A stretch of 64,000 bases of DNA, from contig CAWEBB010000035.1 in NCBI GenBank assembly GCA_963807085.1, forward strand, positions 1-64,000. Direction: 5' to 3'. This DNA comes from JACKII01 sp963807085 (GTDB taxonomy: Bacteria > Pseudomonadota > Alphaproteobacteria > Bin95). Shown here one piece after another: positions 38,538 through 47,199 of the stretch (position 1 is its first letter; every line of letters begins with the position of its first letter). The notes below the pieces were generated by a model. That model was given only the letters and a program-made list of their open reading frames with translations, ran no database searches and was not told where the DNA came from. The translations under genes were made by a program, and so were the position numbers.

Positions 38538-39506
38538 TGCGAGATCTGCTCAAGATCCAAAGCGCCAGTCGGTCTGAGATAGATTGGTGGGCCGAAGCCA
38601 GAGAACGCCAGCGCAGCCGCTAGCGCGATGGTGCGGGTGACAGCTTTGGACGACAGGGCCGGTGTGGCGCTTTGCTCCTCGCCAGCCGCGGAGTCGCCGA
38701 AGCCTCCCGTGACGGCCGCGCTCGGGCGCGACGTCATCGTCACTAAAAAGCCGTCGTCTCCGACGCCGACGGCGACCTCGGTGCCCTCGTCAACTGCCGT
38801 ATTAGTGGTTCGTCCATCCGATACCAGCCAGCGCAGCTTCTCAACTTCCGGTGCCGTCAATTGGGGTGCAGCGCCAATGCGCACCGGCGCGCCAGCGCCG
38901 ACATAAAACGCTGCCCCGGCGAAACCAAGCGCCGCTACTGCCTCCGTGAACCTGGCCTCGAACGTCTCGGCGTCGGCCTTTGCCAGCACCGACAGCGCTG
39001 CCAAGCCTGCCTCTGCGTCGTCTGGGTTCGCGGTGGCGATCTGCAACTCCAGCGCGGCGACGTCACTGTCCATCCGGTCTACTTCGGCGGCCAGATCCTC
39101 GCTCATCCGCTTAAGTCGAGCATTCTCGCGCCTAAGCTCGACCTCCAGTCGGATCTGTCCCTGGCGGAACGAGCCGATAATGATTGCCATGAGAAGCCAT
39201 TCCACCGGAAGGATGGCGAGGTCGACGTAATGGGCGGTGATGTCGACGCCAGCAGGCCGTGGCGACCATTCCATCAGCAGCGCTGCCGCTGCCGCGGTCG
39301 ACACGCCTACATAGAGTGCCGCCCTGCACGGCGGCCAGGATCACGAAGATCCAAAACGGATGGATTGACAGGGCCGCGTAGAACCCCTCCCCAAAGAACA
39401 GCGGCTCTGCCGCCCGTGCCACGAGCAGCAAGACCACGGCGCCGAGCAGGCCGCGAAGGAACGGCTCGTGTTCAGTTGGGGAATAGGGCTCCGCTCCAAC
39501 AGTCAT
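38534..39506 (-). pseudogene. pelD: PelD-like membrane/GAF protein lacking GGDEF, one frameshift
   Basis: ATG at 39506 overlaps the upstream stop (ATGA). Four membrane helices occupy the first ~110 residues, then a coiled coil (RRENARLKRMSEDLAAEVDR) and a GAF-like domain (EARFTEAVAALGFAGAAFYV to VAVGVGDDGFLVTM). The frame breaks near 39325; removing one base restores LYVGVSTAAAAALLMEW. The joined length is only ~323 residues, against about 455 in P. aeruginosa PelD, because the C-terminal degenerate GGDEF domain is absent; a final hydrophobic stretch (TIALAAALAFSGFG) takes its place. In Pseudomonas that domain binds c-di-GMP, so that control should be missing here. Confidence 0.82.
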
Positions 39507-41164
39507 CGGACCGGCAATCTCGTTAGGTGCGACGACACCGGAACGAGGATATCACGCGGACGGTTTAGATCGACCTCAGCAGCCGCCGGCACCTCCACGG
39601 CCCTGCTGCGGTCGTCGGTCGTCGCGATCGTAACAAGATCGCCCGGCCGGACCGGTGTCTCTGGCGCCGCGACGAAGCGCTCAACGCCGTGGGGTTCCGG
39701 ACGCTGGATCGTCACGGTGAAGATCTGCTCGTCCCCACAATTCCTCGTCTCGAGTTGGGCCCGTACGCTACGCAACTGCTCGCGCACCGAGGAACGTTCC
39801 ATGGCGCTATCCCGCGCCGCCATTGCTAGCCTGTTGCGTCGCTCGGCCTGACGCACCACCGCCTCGTGCCGAACAAGCCGCAGTTCGGCTGTGAGGTTCA
39901 GGAGCGCGTCGCGGCGTTCGAGCACGGTGCGCTCCATCGCCATCATCCGCTCCTTGGCCACTGCGACCCTGTCGTCGGTCGTAACGCGCTGATTCAGTCG
40001 CTTTGAAACCGTCTCATAGCGCTCGACGAGGTAGGCTAGCTGCTCTTGGGCTACCTCGATATGCTCCTGCGCCGCTGAGATCCGGGCGACCAGGTCGTCA
40101 ATCCGATCCGCACTGCGGTCATGGCGGGCCTTCTCCTCGGCGATCTCGGCGAGGAGAACGCCGCGCTCCGTCTTTACCCGGTCGGCACTGATCGCTTCCG
40201 CGAGGGCGTCCCAGGATTTGGCATTGGTGGCAAGCTCCGTGTCGTCGGCAAGCGCAGCGTCGATCCGAACTCGCTCGAGCATCAGACCTGCGGCAAGAGC
40301 GTCCAACTCCTGTTCGCGGGCGCGCAGGGCAGACACCTGTATCGGTGACAGAAGCTCAGCCGCCTCGATCACCCCCGCCTGGGCGAGCACACGCTCCACC
40401 GTCAGGCCCGGCGAGTAGGCATGCGTTCCGGGCGCTCTCACCATGCCGCGAACCAGGACCGGAGGTCGCGACGCGAACGCGGCGCTGACGCTTCCGTTCA
40501 GCCGCAGACGCTCGCTCGCCGCGCGTGCCACCAGCGTCTCGACGCAGGGAAGGCCGCGGTTGATAACGTCAACATGGCCGATCGCCGGCAACGACACCGC
40601 GCCATTTGCACCGACCTCATAGGACCCGGAAAGGTCGAGCCGCTCAAAGACGATGCTCTCGCTTCTCGAGACGCCGTCTGCGGACGGCGCCGCGGCCAGC
40701 GCGCTTTGCTCGAAGAACCGCAGGGCCAGGCGATCGCCGAGAACCACCACGTCGGCCCCGCCCGTTCCCTGGTCGCACAGCGCGACACTCTGGGCATTGG
40801 GGGCCTCCGATGGCGTCGGAGCCAAAGCGGCGACAGCACCCGGTGCCTCCGCACTCTGTTCGCCGCCCTGTGCACTGCGCTCAAGGCCATCGCTACCGGC
40901 TGGTGCCTGGTTGGCGATAACCTCGCCCACCGGAGACCCGCTGCTTGCGCCGTCCTCCGTGCTCAGCCGGCTTTGGATAAAAGCCGTCACCTTGTCCCCG
41001 CCTGCGGCGGCGAGCAACTCCAAGCGACTAATCACGGCCGACGCGGGTTCGACGATGACTACAGCCCCGTATTCAGAAACAGCCTTATCGGTTGCGATAG
41101 CGGCCAAGCCGACCCCCACCAGGGCCGTGGTGCCAAAGATCCGACCAAAACCTCGCCAGGACAT
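39503..41164 (-). CDS. ExoF-like polysaccharide export protein (PES/SLBB with coiled coil)
   Basis: ATG at 41164, with GAAGGGA upstream; an ATG at 41170 also exists. 553 residues. A hydrophobic N-terminus (GRIFGTTALVGVGLAAIA) is followed by a Pro/Ala-rich linker, then a Wza-type PES domain (VLGDRLALRFFEQ, GSYEVGANGAVSLPAIGHV), an SLBB repeat (VLVRGMVRAPGTHAYSPGLT), a long coiled coil (~residues 285-480) and a second SLBB-like tail (FVAAPETPVRPGDLVTIATT). This order is that of rhizobial ExoF. It heads the pel-type operon, where Pseudomonas would have PelB/PelC, so it is the best candidate for the periplasmic or outer-membrane exit. No lipobox Cys is seen. Confidence 0.82.
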   Translation of the reverse strand: MSWRGFGRIFGTTALVGVGLAAIATDKAVSEYGAVVIVEPASAVISRLELLAAAGGDKVTAFIQSRLSTEDGASSGSPVGEVIANQAPAGSDGLERSAQGGEQSAEAPGAVAALAPTPSEAPNAQSVALCDQGTGGADVVVLGDRLALRFFEQSALAAAPSADGVSRSESIVFERLDLSGSYEVGANGAVSLPAIGHVDVINRGLPCVETLVARAASERLRLNGSVSAAFASRPPVLVRGMVRAPGTHAYSPGLTVERVLAQAGVIEAAELLSPIQVSALRAREQELDALAAGLMLERVRIDAALADDTELATNAKSWDALAEAISADRVKTERGVLLAEIAEEKARHDRSADRIDDLVARISAAQEHIEVAQEQLAYLVERYETVSKRLNQRVTTDDRVAVAKERMMAMERTVLERRDALLNLTAELRLVRHEAVVRQAERRNRLAMAARDSAMERSSVREQLRSVRAQLETRNCGDEQIFTVTIQRPEPHGVERFVAAPETPVRPGDLVTIATTDDRSRAVEVPAAAEVDLNRPRDILVPVSSHLTRLPVR

Positions 41165-41170
41165 GTGCAT

Positions 41171-41388
41171 TCCCTTCAAAAAACGGAGAAACAAACCGTG
41201 AATTTGACCGCGGGAATTTGACCCCCGATTTGCCTCTTTCAAGATTGGTTAACATTACCTTAAAATACCCCTCGGCTCAACGTCACGGCTGGATCAGGGA
41301 GCGTCGCATTGGTATTGGTCAGAACCTACCTGAAAGTAGTATGTTTCGAAGTGGCGGCACTGCGTGCTGCGGGCGCCGATTGTTCCTA
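41171..41388. promoter_or_regulatory. Divergent promoter region of the Pel-like locus
   Basis: 218 bp separate the minus-strand synthase operon from the plus-strand deacetylase/TPR pair, so both promoters must lie here. The stretch TTGGTTAACATTACCTTAAA near 41246-41265 is AT-rich against its surroundings. I cannot assign -35/-10 boxes or an operator with confidence. Confidence 0.45.
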
Positions 41389-43672
41389 ATGCGCTATGTG
41401 CTGGTCAGTGTTTTGTCTCTTGTGGCCGTCTCTCTTGTGGCCGTCGTTCTGCTGCTTGTACCGGGAGTTGCCACCGCAGCTTGCCGCGACGCTGCCGAGA
41501 TCCCGCGTACGATCCTCGCGCTCTATGACGGCACGCGCGTTTCTGCGCCGCGGTACACCGCCATTCACCATTACGCCGAGATGCCGCTCAACCATTTCGG
41601 CTATCGCCTCGTCTACCATGATATCTCAACTGGCGTACCGACGTTGCCTGACGCTCCGCTGGCTGCCACGATCTCATGGTTCGGCGCGCCAGTGGGCGAC
41701 CCAATCGGCTTCGCCACATGGCGCGTCGGATTTACGGACAGCTGCGGCGGGGTCCCGGCGGCGATCGTGTTTGGCCATACCGGACTTACCAAGGCCGTTG
41801 CGACCTCCAAGGCCGGAGCCGCCTATCTGAGAAGTTTCGGCGTGGAGCAAGTCGATGGAGAGATTTCGATCGGCCCCCTCTCTTCGGTCGCATCGCTCGA
41901 TCCTGCAATCGTCGGATTCGAGGCGGCGTTCGAGATCACGACTGGACCATATGCACTAATCACTGCCACGGACCCCGCCGAAAGTCACCTCCGGCTGCTG
42001 AGCGGCGATGCTGCGATCGACCTCATGGTTCTGTCCTCGCGTGCGGTCTACGCGCACAATAGCGCTCTGGTCAGAGATGATCCGCGCGGCGGCCCGCTTT
42101 GGACCGTCGATCCGTTCAAGCTCTTTGCACACGCGCTCGACGGAATGCCTTGGCCCATCCCCGATACCACCACACTTAGCGGCCGGCGGATGTTCTTCGC
42201 AACTTTGACGTCTGATGGATGGTTGACGCAACTGCCGGCGCTGCAGTTCGGCGACCGCCCGCCACTGGCGTCCGAGGTCTTAGAGCGCGACTTGATTTCG
42301 CAATATCCAAGTCTCCCGTTTAGCGTCGCTTTGCTCGCGGGCGACCTTGACCCTGGCATCGCAGGGCCTGTTGCTTCGCGCGGCCGCGAGGTCGCGGCCC
42401 ATCTGTTACAACTTCCGCAGGTGCAGTCGGCGACCACCGGCTTAACGATGATCCTGAACTCGGGGCTTCTTTGCCGGAGTATGATGCTGCGGCCGAAGCT
42501 GCTGCGCTCGCGGCCGGCGCAGCGCAAAGCGGCAGCGGCGGCGTCTTATTTTCCGCCGTACAAAATCTGGGCGACGCGTTTTCCGAACCTACTACCTCGG
42601 CGCTCGACATTACGCCGAGCGCACCGCGCAAATACACCAGCGTGCCCTTTGACCTTGCCGCCGAAACCGGCGGCGCAATCGAACGCGTCGCCGAACTGGC
42701 GCCTGCCGATCGCGCACCGCAGCTCTTCGTCTGGGGCGGCAATGCGATGCCGTTTTCCGGTGCCATCGCCGCGACGCGCGACGCCGGTGCCTGGAACATT
42801 GGCGGCGGCGGCGGTCTGGCTACGAATACGATGCCGTCACTCTCGAACTTTTGGCCGCTCGGCCTCGAGACCCCTGGCGGCCTCCAAGTTTACGACGCCC
42901 TGAGCGGCGACGCCCTCTACACAGATTTCTGGACCGGCAACCTAATTGGCTTCCAAGCCCTTGCGCAAACCCTCAAACGCACCGAATCCCCGCGCCGGCT
43001 CAAGCCGTATCATGTGTCGTTCGCTGCCCGCTCGGCGCTCTCCTTCTCCAGCCTGCAAAGCGTTCGCCGCAACCTCGATACTAGCACGCGCGGCAGAGAT
43101 TGCCCCGGTTCGCGCCTTCCGGTATGCAGAGACGGTTGCTGGTTTTCAGGAGTTCCGCGCTATTGCCGATGAAAGCGGCCGCACTTGGCGTATCAAGGAC
43201 CGTGGCGGACTGCATACGGTCCGCTTCGATACCGCCGCAGCTCTTGCGCTCGACCTCGCCGAAAGTGACGGTGTGATCGGCGCACGTCGCCATAATGGCT
43301 CTCTTTACGTGGGGCTCGATCCGAGCAACGAGTCCCCGCGAATCACACTCGCCGACAGCACCACGCCGGCCGGCATGGTCGCGGTGGGTTCCTCGCCGGC
43401 GCTGATTTGAGGCACGCGCCGAAGTTTTGGCCTTCACGCGCGAAGACTGCGCTGTCCGAGCCACTTTGCTCGGCTTCGGGGTCGCGGACACAGAGTGGCT
43501 CGCCGCGCCCGGCCTGACCTACGAGGTTACGCTCTACGAAGAGGACGGCACCACCCCAAGGCATTCGCAGCAACTAGCCGCCGGGCCCGACGGTCACATG
43601 GCAGTGGACCTTCCACTGCCGCCCGGCACTCCTGCCAAAATGGCCATCACCACCCCCTGTCCGCAAGGTTAG
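41389..43672 (+). pseudogene. PelA deacetylase-domain-like protein without hydrolase domain, three frameshifts
   Basis: ATG at 41389 with a signal peptide (VLVSVLSLVAVSLVAVVLLL). The PelA middle domain is clear: YAEMPLNHFGYRLVYHDI, then the deacetylase-like domain with ASEVLERDLISQYPSLPFSV, WPLGLETPGGLQVYDALSGD, TDFWTGNLIGF and TESPRRLKPYHVSF. Frames change near 42475, 43080 and 43405; the joined length is ~760 residues. PelA normally starts with a GH114 hydrolase domain, which is encoded separately here at 45032-46181. The catalytic segments are altered: the SHIDGDG position reads ATLTSDGW and the ASHTYSH metal pair reads SATTGLT. So even the joined protein should lack zinc-dependent deacetylase activity. 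Confidence 0.75.
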
Positions 43673-43679
43673 CACCACG

Positions 43680-45035
43680 ATGCGGCGCTATGCTTTCGCT
43701 CTCTTCGCCGTCTGTATCTTCGCCATCTACGCCATCTTCCTATTAAAACCTGACGCGGCAACCAAGCTCGAGGCCGAGCTTTCCCGCATGGCCCCGGACG
43801 AGGCCCTGGCGCAGCTTGATGCGCGTACGGGTGACATCGCCGATACCGAGAACCTGCAGCTGATGCACGCCCGGCTGGCCGCGGCGGCAGGCAAATTCGA
43901 GACCGCTCAAACCGCCTACCGCCAAGTCATCGACATGGGCGCCCCGACTCCACAGGTGCTCGACGAGCTTGCCGAAGTCGCCGCGCTGGCCGGGGATCTT
44001 GCTGGGGCCGCCAGTCTTAAGGCTCGTGCCCAGGCGCTTCACCCCGATGCCGAACGGCGGCAGACACTTGGCTACTGGTACCGCCTGCTCGGCGACGACG
44101 TCGGAGAGACCGAGCTGCTGTCGGCAACGCTGCCGCGCCGCCTGACGCCGTTTGAGCGCGAGCGTCTGGCCGGGCTTTACCTCGCTGCCGGCAAAGTCGA
44201 TGCCTACCGCGACATGCTCACGGCGATGTCAGAGTCCAGTAGTGGCGACGCGCTTTCCGCACGCCGGCAGCTCCTCGAACTCAGTATCGAGGCGGGTGAG
44301 CCGGAGGTGGCGCTCCAGCAAGCGCTAGACTGGCTCGCTGCCGCGCCGGACGACGGCGATGGCCTCGAGGCAAGCCTGAGGACGCTCCTCGGACGTGGCG
44401 CACTCGATGCGGCGGTGGCGTTGTCCCTGCGCGCGAGCGAGATCAACCCGCAGTTCGGCGCCGTCACGGCAACGATATTCATCGGCGCCGGCCACGGCGG
44501 CGTCGGCCGCCGCCTGCTGACGCTGTGGCTCGCAGACGATCCCGCCCTCGACGACAAGGACTGGCAGGTGCTCATCCGGACCACCGAGCAGACCGGCGAC
44601 CTGACCGCACTGCGGCGCGCCCTTGCCCGAGGCGGGAGCGGGAATGCAGCGTCCGATGACGTGCCGCCGCCGGCCGCCGCCTTTCTACAAATTCTGCGCT
44701 ACCAGGGCGCTCGCGCCCTGCTTCCCTACCATAGTATGATGAATGGCAAGGTATTCGAGGACGTGCCCCTGATCGGAGCGGCCTGGTACGGCTGGCACCG
44801 GCAACCGCAAGAGACGTACGGCTACCTGCTGTCCGCAGCGGCGGGGCCTCTTACCGACTGGGACCGCGCAATTTGGATGTCGGTTGCCGGTGACCTGCGC
44901 GGCACGCCGCTCTATCGGGAGCTGTTGGCCGGTGCGCCGGACGATGCCGGCCTACGCGACCTCCTCCACCGCGGAATCCGCCCACCAGTGCCTACTGCTT
45001 CTCGCATTGGGCAACCGGCGGCCACAAGCGATTAA
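43680..45035 (+). CDS. TPR-repeat protein of the Pel-like locus
   Basis: ATG at 43680, 7 bp after the preceding stop; 451 residues. One N-terminal membrane helix (FALFAVCIFAIYAIFLL) anchors a periplasmic helical-repeat protein, with TPR-like pairs such as LMHARLAAAAGKFETAQTAY and VLDELAEVAALAGDLAGAAS. In Pseudomonas, PelB has a periplasmic TPR superhelix plus a beta-barrel. Here only the TPR part is seen and no barrel follows, so this could replace the PelB scaffold that binds PelA. That role is inferred. The stop shares the palindrome TTAA (45032-45035) with the stop of the convergent hydrolase gene. Confidence 0.8.
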   Translation: MRRYAFALFAVCIFAIYAIFLLKPDAATKLEAELSRMAPDEALAQLDARTGDIADTENLQLMHARLAAAAGKFETAQTAYRQVIDMGAPTPQVLDELAEVAALAGDLAGAASLKARAQALHPDAERRQTLGYWYRLLGDDVGETELLSATLPRRLTPFERERLAGLYLAAGKVDAYRDMLTAMSESSSGDALSARRQLLELSIEAGEPEVALQQALDWLAAAPDDGDGLEASLRTLLGRGALDAAVALSLRASEINPQFGAVTATIFIGAGHGGVGRRLLTLWLADDPALDDKDWQVLIRTTEQTGDLTALRRALARGGSGNAASDDVPPPAAAFLQILRYQGARALLPYHSMMNGKVFEDVPLIGAAWYGWHRQPQETYGYLLSAAAGPLTDWDRAIWMSVAGDLRGTPLYRELLAGAPDDAGLRDLLHRGIRPPVPTASRIGQPAATSD

Positions 45036-46181
45036 AGCTGTCGTCCCCGGCAATATAGGGATAAACTGGCGCTCTGGGCGTCTTTCGCAAGAGTCTGACG
45101 CAGGTTGTCAATATCCTCCGTGCCGTATCGCGGCACCACGTCCAGGGTTAAAACCTTCAGGCCGTAGTCGAGGAAATCAGTCTTCAGCGCAACGCGGGTG
45201 TCGGGTGATGCCGTCGGCGACAGGACGTTCTCGACCATGATTGCATCGATAGCTTCGAGGTAGCGGTCGAATAACGGCCTGGCGCCGTTGCCCGTCGCTG
45301 CCTCGGCCGCGTCGTGCCCGATAAAGACGCCGTTGTTTGCGAAGACGAAGCCGTTGCAGTCCCATTCCCGGACGCGTTCGGCGATTGCGATCACCAACTC
45401 CATCATCGCCCGGGCCAAGCTAGGCGCGTCCTGCGGCCCCTCCGGCCGCTCCGACTGCGGCCAGCGCAAGTTGGTATCTTTTGCGAGGGAATAGTAGTGC
45501 AGGACGTCGTCCAGAAATAGCCCGTTGACGCCCGACGCCATCAGCCGATCGAACTCGAGCCAATATCACGTCGCGCCAGGCTGGCACCCAATAGGCCGCC
45601 AGGTAATTGCCGTGACCAGCATGGGGGCCGTACCATTGCGGCAGCGCCACATTTTCGTCCGGCACACTCCGTCTCATAAAGTCGATCCAGTAGTCGCGAT
45701 AGTTCTCAATCTCGCTGACGTTCAGATAGCCCAGCACTGGACGCTCTCCACCGTGTGAGATCATGGCGATTTCGTCGGGGGTGAAGAATACTTCTCGTCC
45801 GGTTTCGCTGTGGAGCGCGCCTACCTTCGCCACTTCGATGATAAGGAGCCCATGCGGCTGCTCGGCCAGGCCCTCAGCCGTATAGCCTTCGCCCCAGTAC
45901 TGCACCCCGAAACCGTCGGCCAAGGCCCGGGTAAGACGCATAAAGCGCTGGCGGTTGGCGCTCGGTCCGCATGGCATCCGTGAAGGCTCCAGCTTGTCCG
46001 CAACCGTTGGTTTTTCAACCGCTGCAGCCTCAGGGGCAGCGGCTCCCGTTGGCACTTCTTGGACCGCGGCGGCCGCGGCCTCTTGCGCGCCCGCGTCTCC
46101 GAACAGCAACACCGCGCCAGCAAACAGCGCAAACACCCAAATCACCAGCCCCATCGTCGCCGTCTGCTTCTCAATCGTCAT
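45032..46181 (-). pseudogene. PelA-type GH114 hydrolase as a separate gene, one frameshift
   Basis: ATG at 46181 with a strong ribosome site (AAAGGAGGGCAAC) and a signal peptide (GLVIWVFALFAGAVLLFGDA). The GH114/TM1410-like barrel shows YLNVSEIENYRDYW (~residues 150-163) with the expected acidic pair and NGLFLDDVLHYYSL with a conserved Asp pair, then ECDCNGFVF-like WDCNGFVFANNG. The frame breaks near 45565; one base restores ARLEFDRLMASGVNG. The joined length is ~383 residues. In PelA this domain cleaves alpha-1,4-linked GalNAc-containing polymer. Here it is a stand-alone secreted protein, converging on the TPR gene. Confidence 0.85.
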
Positions 46182-46861
46182 GTTGCCCTCCTTTAACGGA
46201 ACTTGTACCGAACGTCACGGATTTTTACTCTTAAGAGATTCTCACGGGCAGCAAACCATGGTTCACGAGGGGCGAAGGAGATTAACCCCTGGCAAGCCCG
46301 TCCCTCAGCACACCGACGATGATGCCAATGCCCTCCGCCTGCTGGCAAAGCGGTCTCGTCGCCCGCGCCACATTTGCCGACCGAGCTGGCCCTGGTTTTA
46401 TGGATAGTTCGGCCGCCTGGCTAGGATGTATTCCGCTGTCCTTTACCTCCTGATCTGGAGGGATACACCTTCGGGCGCTGTCCGATTTTCTCCGGGACGA
46501 GTTCAGCGTATAGCAGGCCCGTATGGCGGCCTTGATCTCGGCCTAACCCACCTCGACCACCGGCGCGGCACCCGCATCAACAATCCTGCGGCAAAGGTCC
46601 GCAGCCGCCAGCAGGTTGAGGACGACGCTTGCACGCTCACATCCAGAGACACTACTCCGGTCAAGCAGATCGGATGGTTTCCTTGCCGTTCAATCTGCCT
46701 TTTCGAGCTTCGGCAGAACCTTTTCCAGGCGCTCCAGACCGCGTTCCAGCCTTGGCAGGATCACGTCCAGCCGTTGCAGCTGGCTGGGGCTCCGGATGCC
46801 AAGTGGCGGTGTCCGAGGAATTCGCCGGGAAGGCTTTCCGGAAATCCGGCGGTAAGGCTGG
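46182..46861. other. Gene-free region before the duplicated block
   Basis: 680 bp without a convincing gene. It includes the promoter region of the GH114 gene at its left. A minus-strand frame at 46690-46899 ends in a heptad-like stretch (LQRLDVILPRLERGLERLEK), which might be the tail of an otherwise lost gene, but no start or homology is clear. Confidence 0.4.
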
Positions 46862-46864
46862 CAG

Positions 46865-47015
46865 GGCCGCGAGCTTGCCCTGAACTCGCGGCCGGTCAAA
46901 GCGGCCGCTATCGACTGCCGCCACTGTCATAGCCCCGGTACTCAAGCCGCCTATGGAGGTACCGGTATTCTCGGAGCGGGTGAAGAGGACACCCGCGACA
47001 TTGCCGAGCCTCAGT
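46865..47015 (-). pseudogene. glmS N-terminal fragment (copy A)
   Basis: Minus-strand frames read VAGVLFTRSENTGTSIGG, then RRLEYRGYDSGG, then (after one base) AVDSGRFDRPRVQGKLAAL. R-L-E-Y-R-G-Y-D-S is the hallmark of the GlmS glutaminase domain. In this copy the homology stops at the edge of the repeated block. Confidence 0.6.
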
Positions 47016-47120
47016 GCCAGCCCTGCCGTCGTGGAACATGCATTGGCCCTCCCGGACGCCGTCGGAGCCGAATTTCATGACGGTCGATCCGGAGGTCAAC
47101 TATTGCAAGCTCACAATTGC

Positions 47121-47199
47121 AGCAGGTCCCGATCCAAATGGATCGGGACCTGCTCCAAATTTGAGAATGAGAGCATCTTACCCCGTCGGCCGATGCTCT
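47121..47199 (-). terminator. Paired hairpins overlapping the stop of giant gene copy A
   Basis: Hairpin 1 is a perfect 15-bp stem with a 4-nt loop (AGCAGGTCCCGATCC at 47121-47135, complement to 47154). Hairpin 2 (AGAGCATC at 47170-47177, GATGCTCT at 47192-47199) overlaps the TAG stop codon. Same repeat family as at 10.3 and 18.6 kb. There is no U-tract, so function as a terminator is inferred from the strong stems and the position. Confidence 0.6.

Noticed and set aside
46690..46899. Short leucine-heptad frame as a coiled-coil gene
   Set aside because: It runs into the duplicated glmS remnant, has no good start, and no homologue is apparent.
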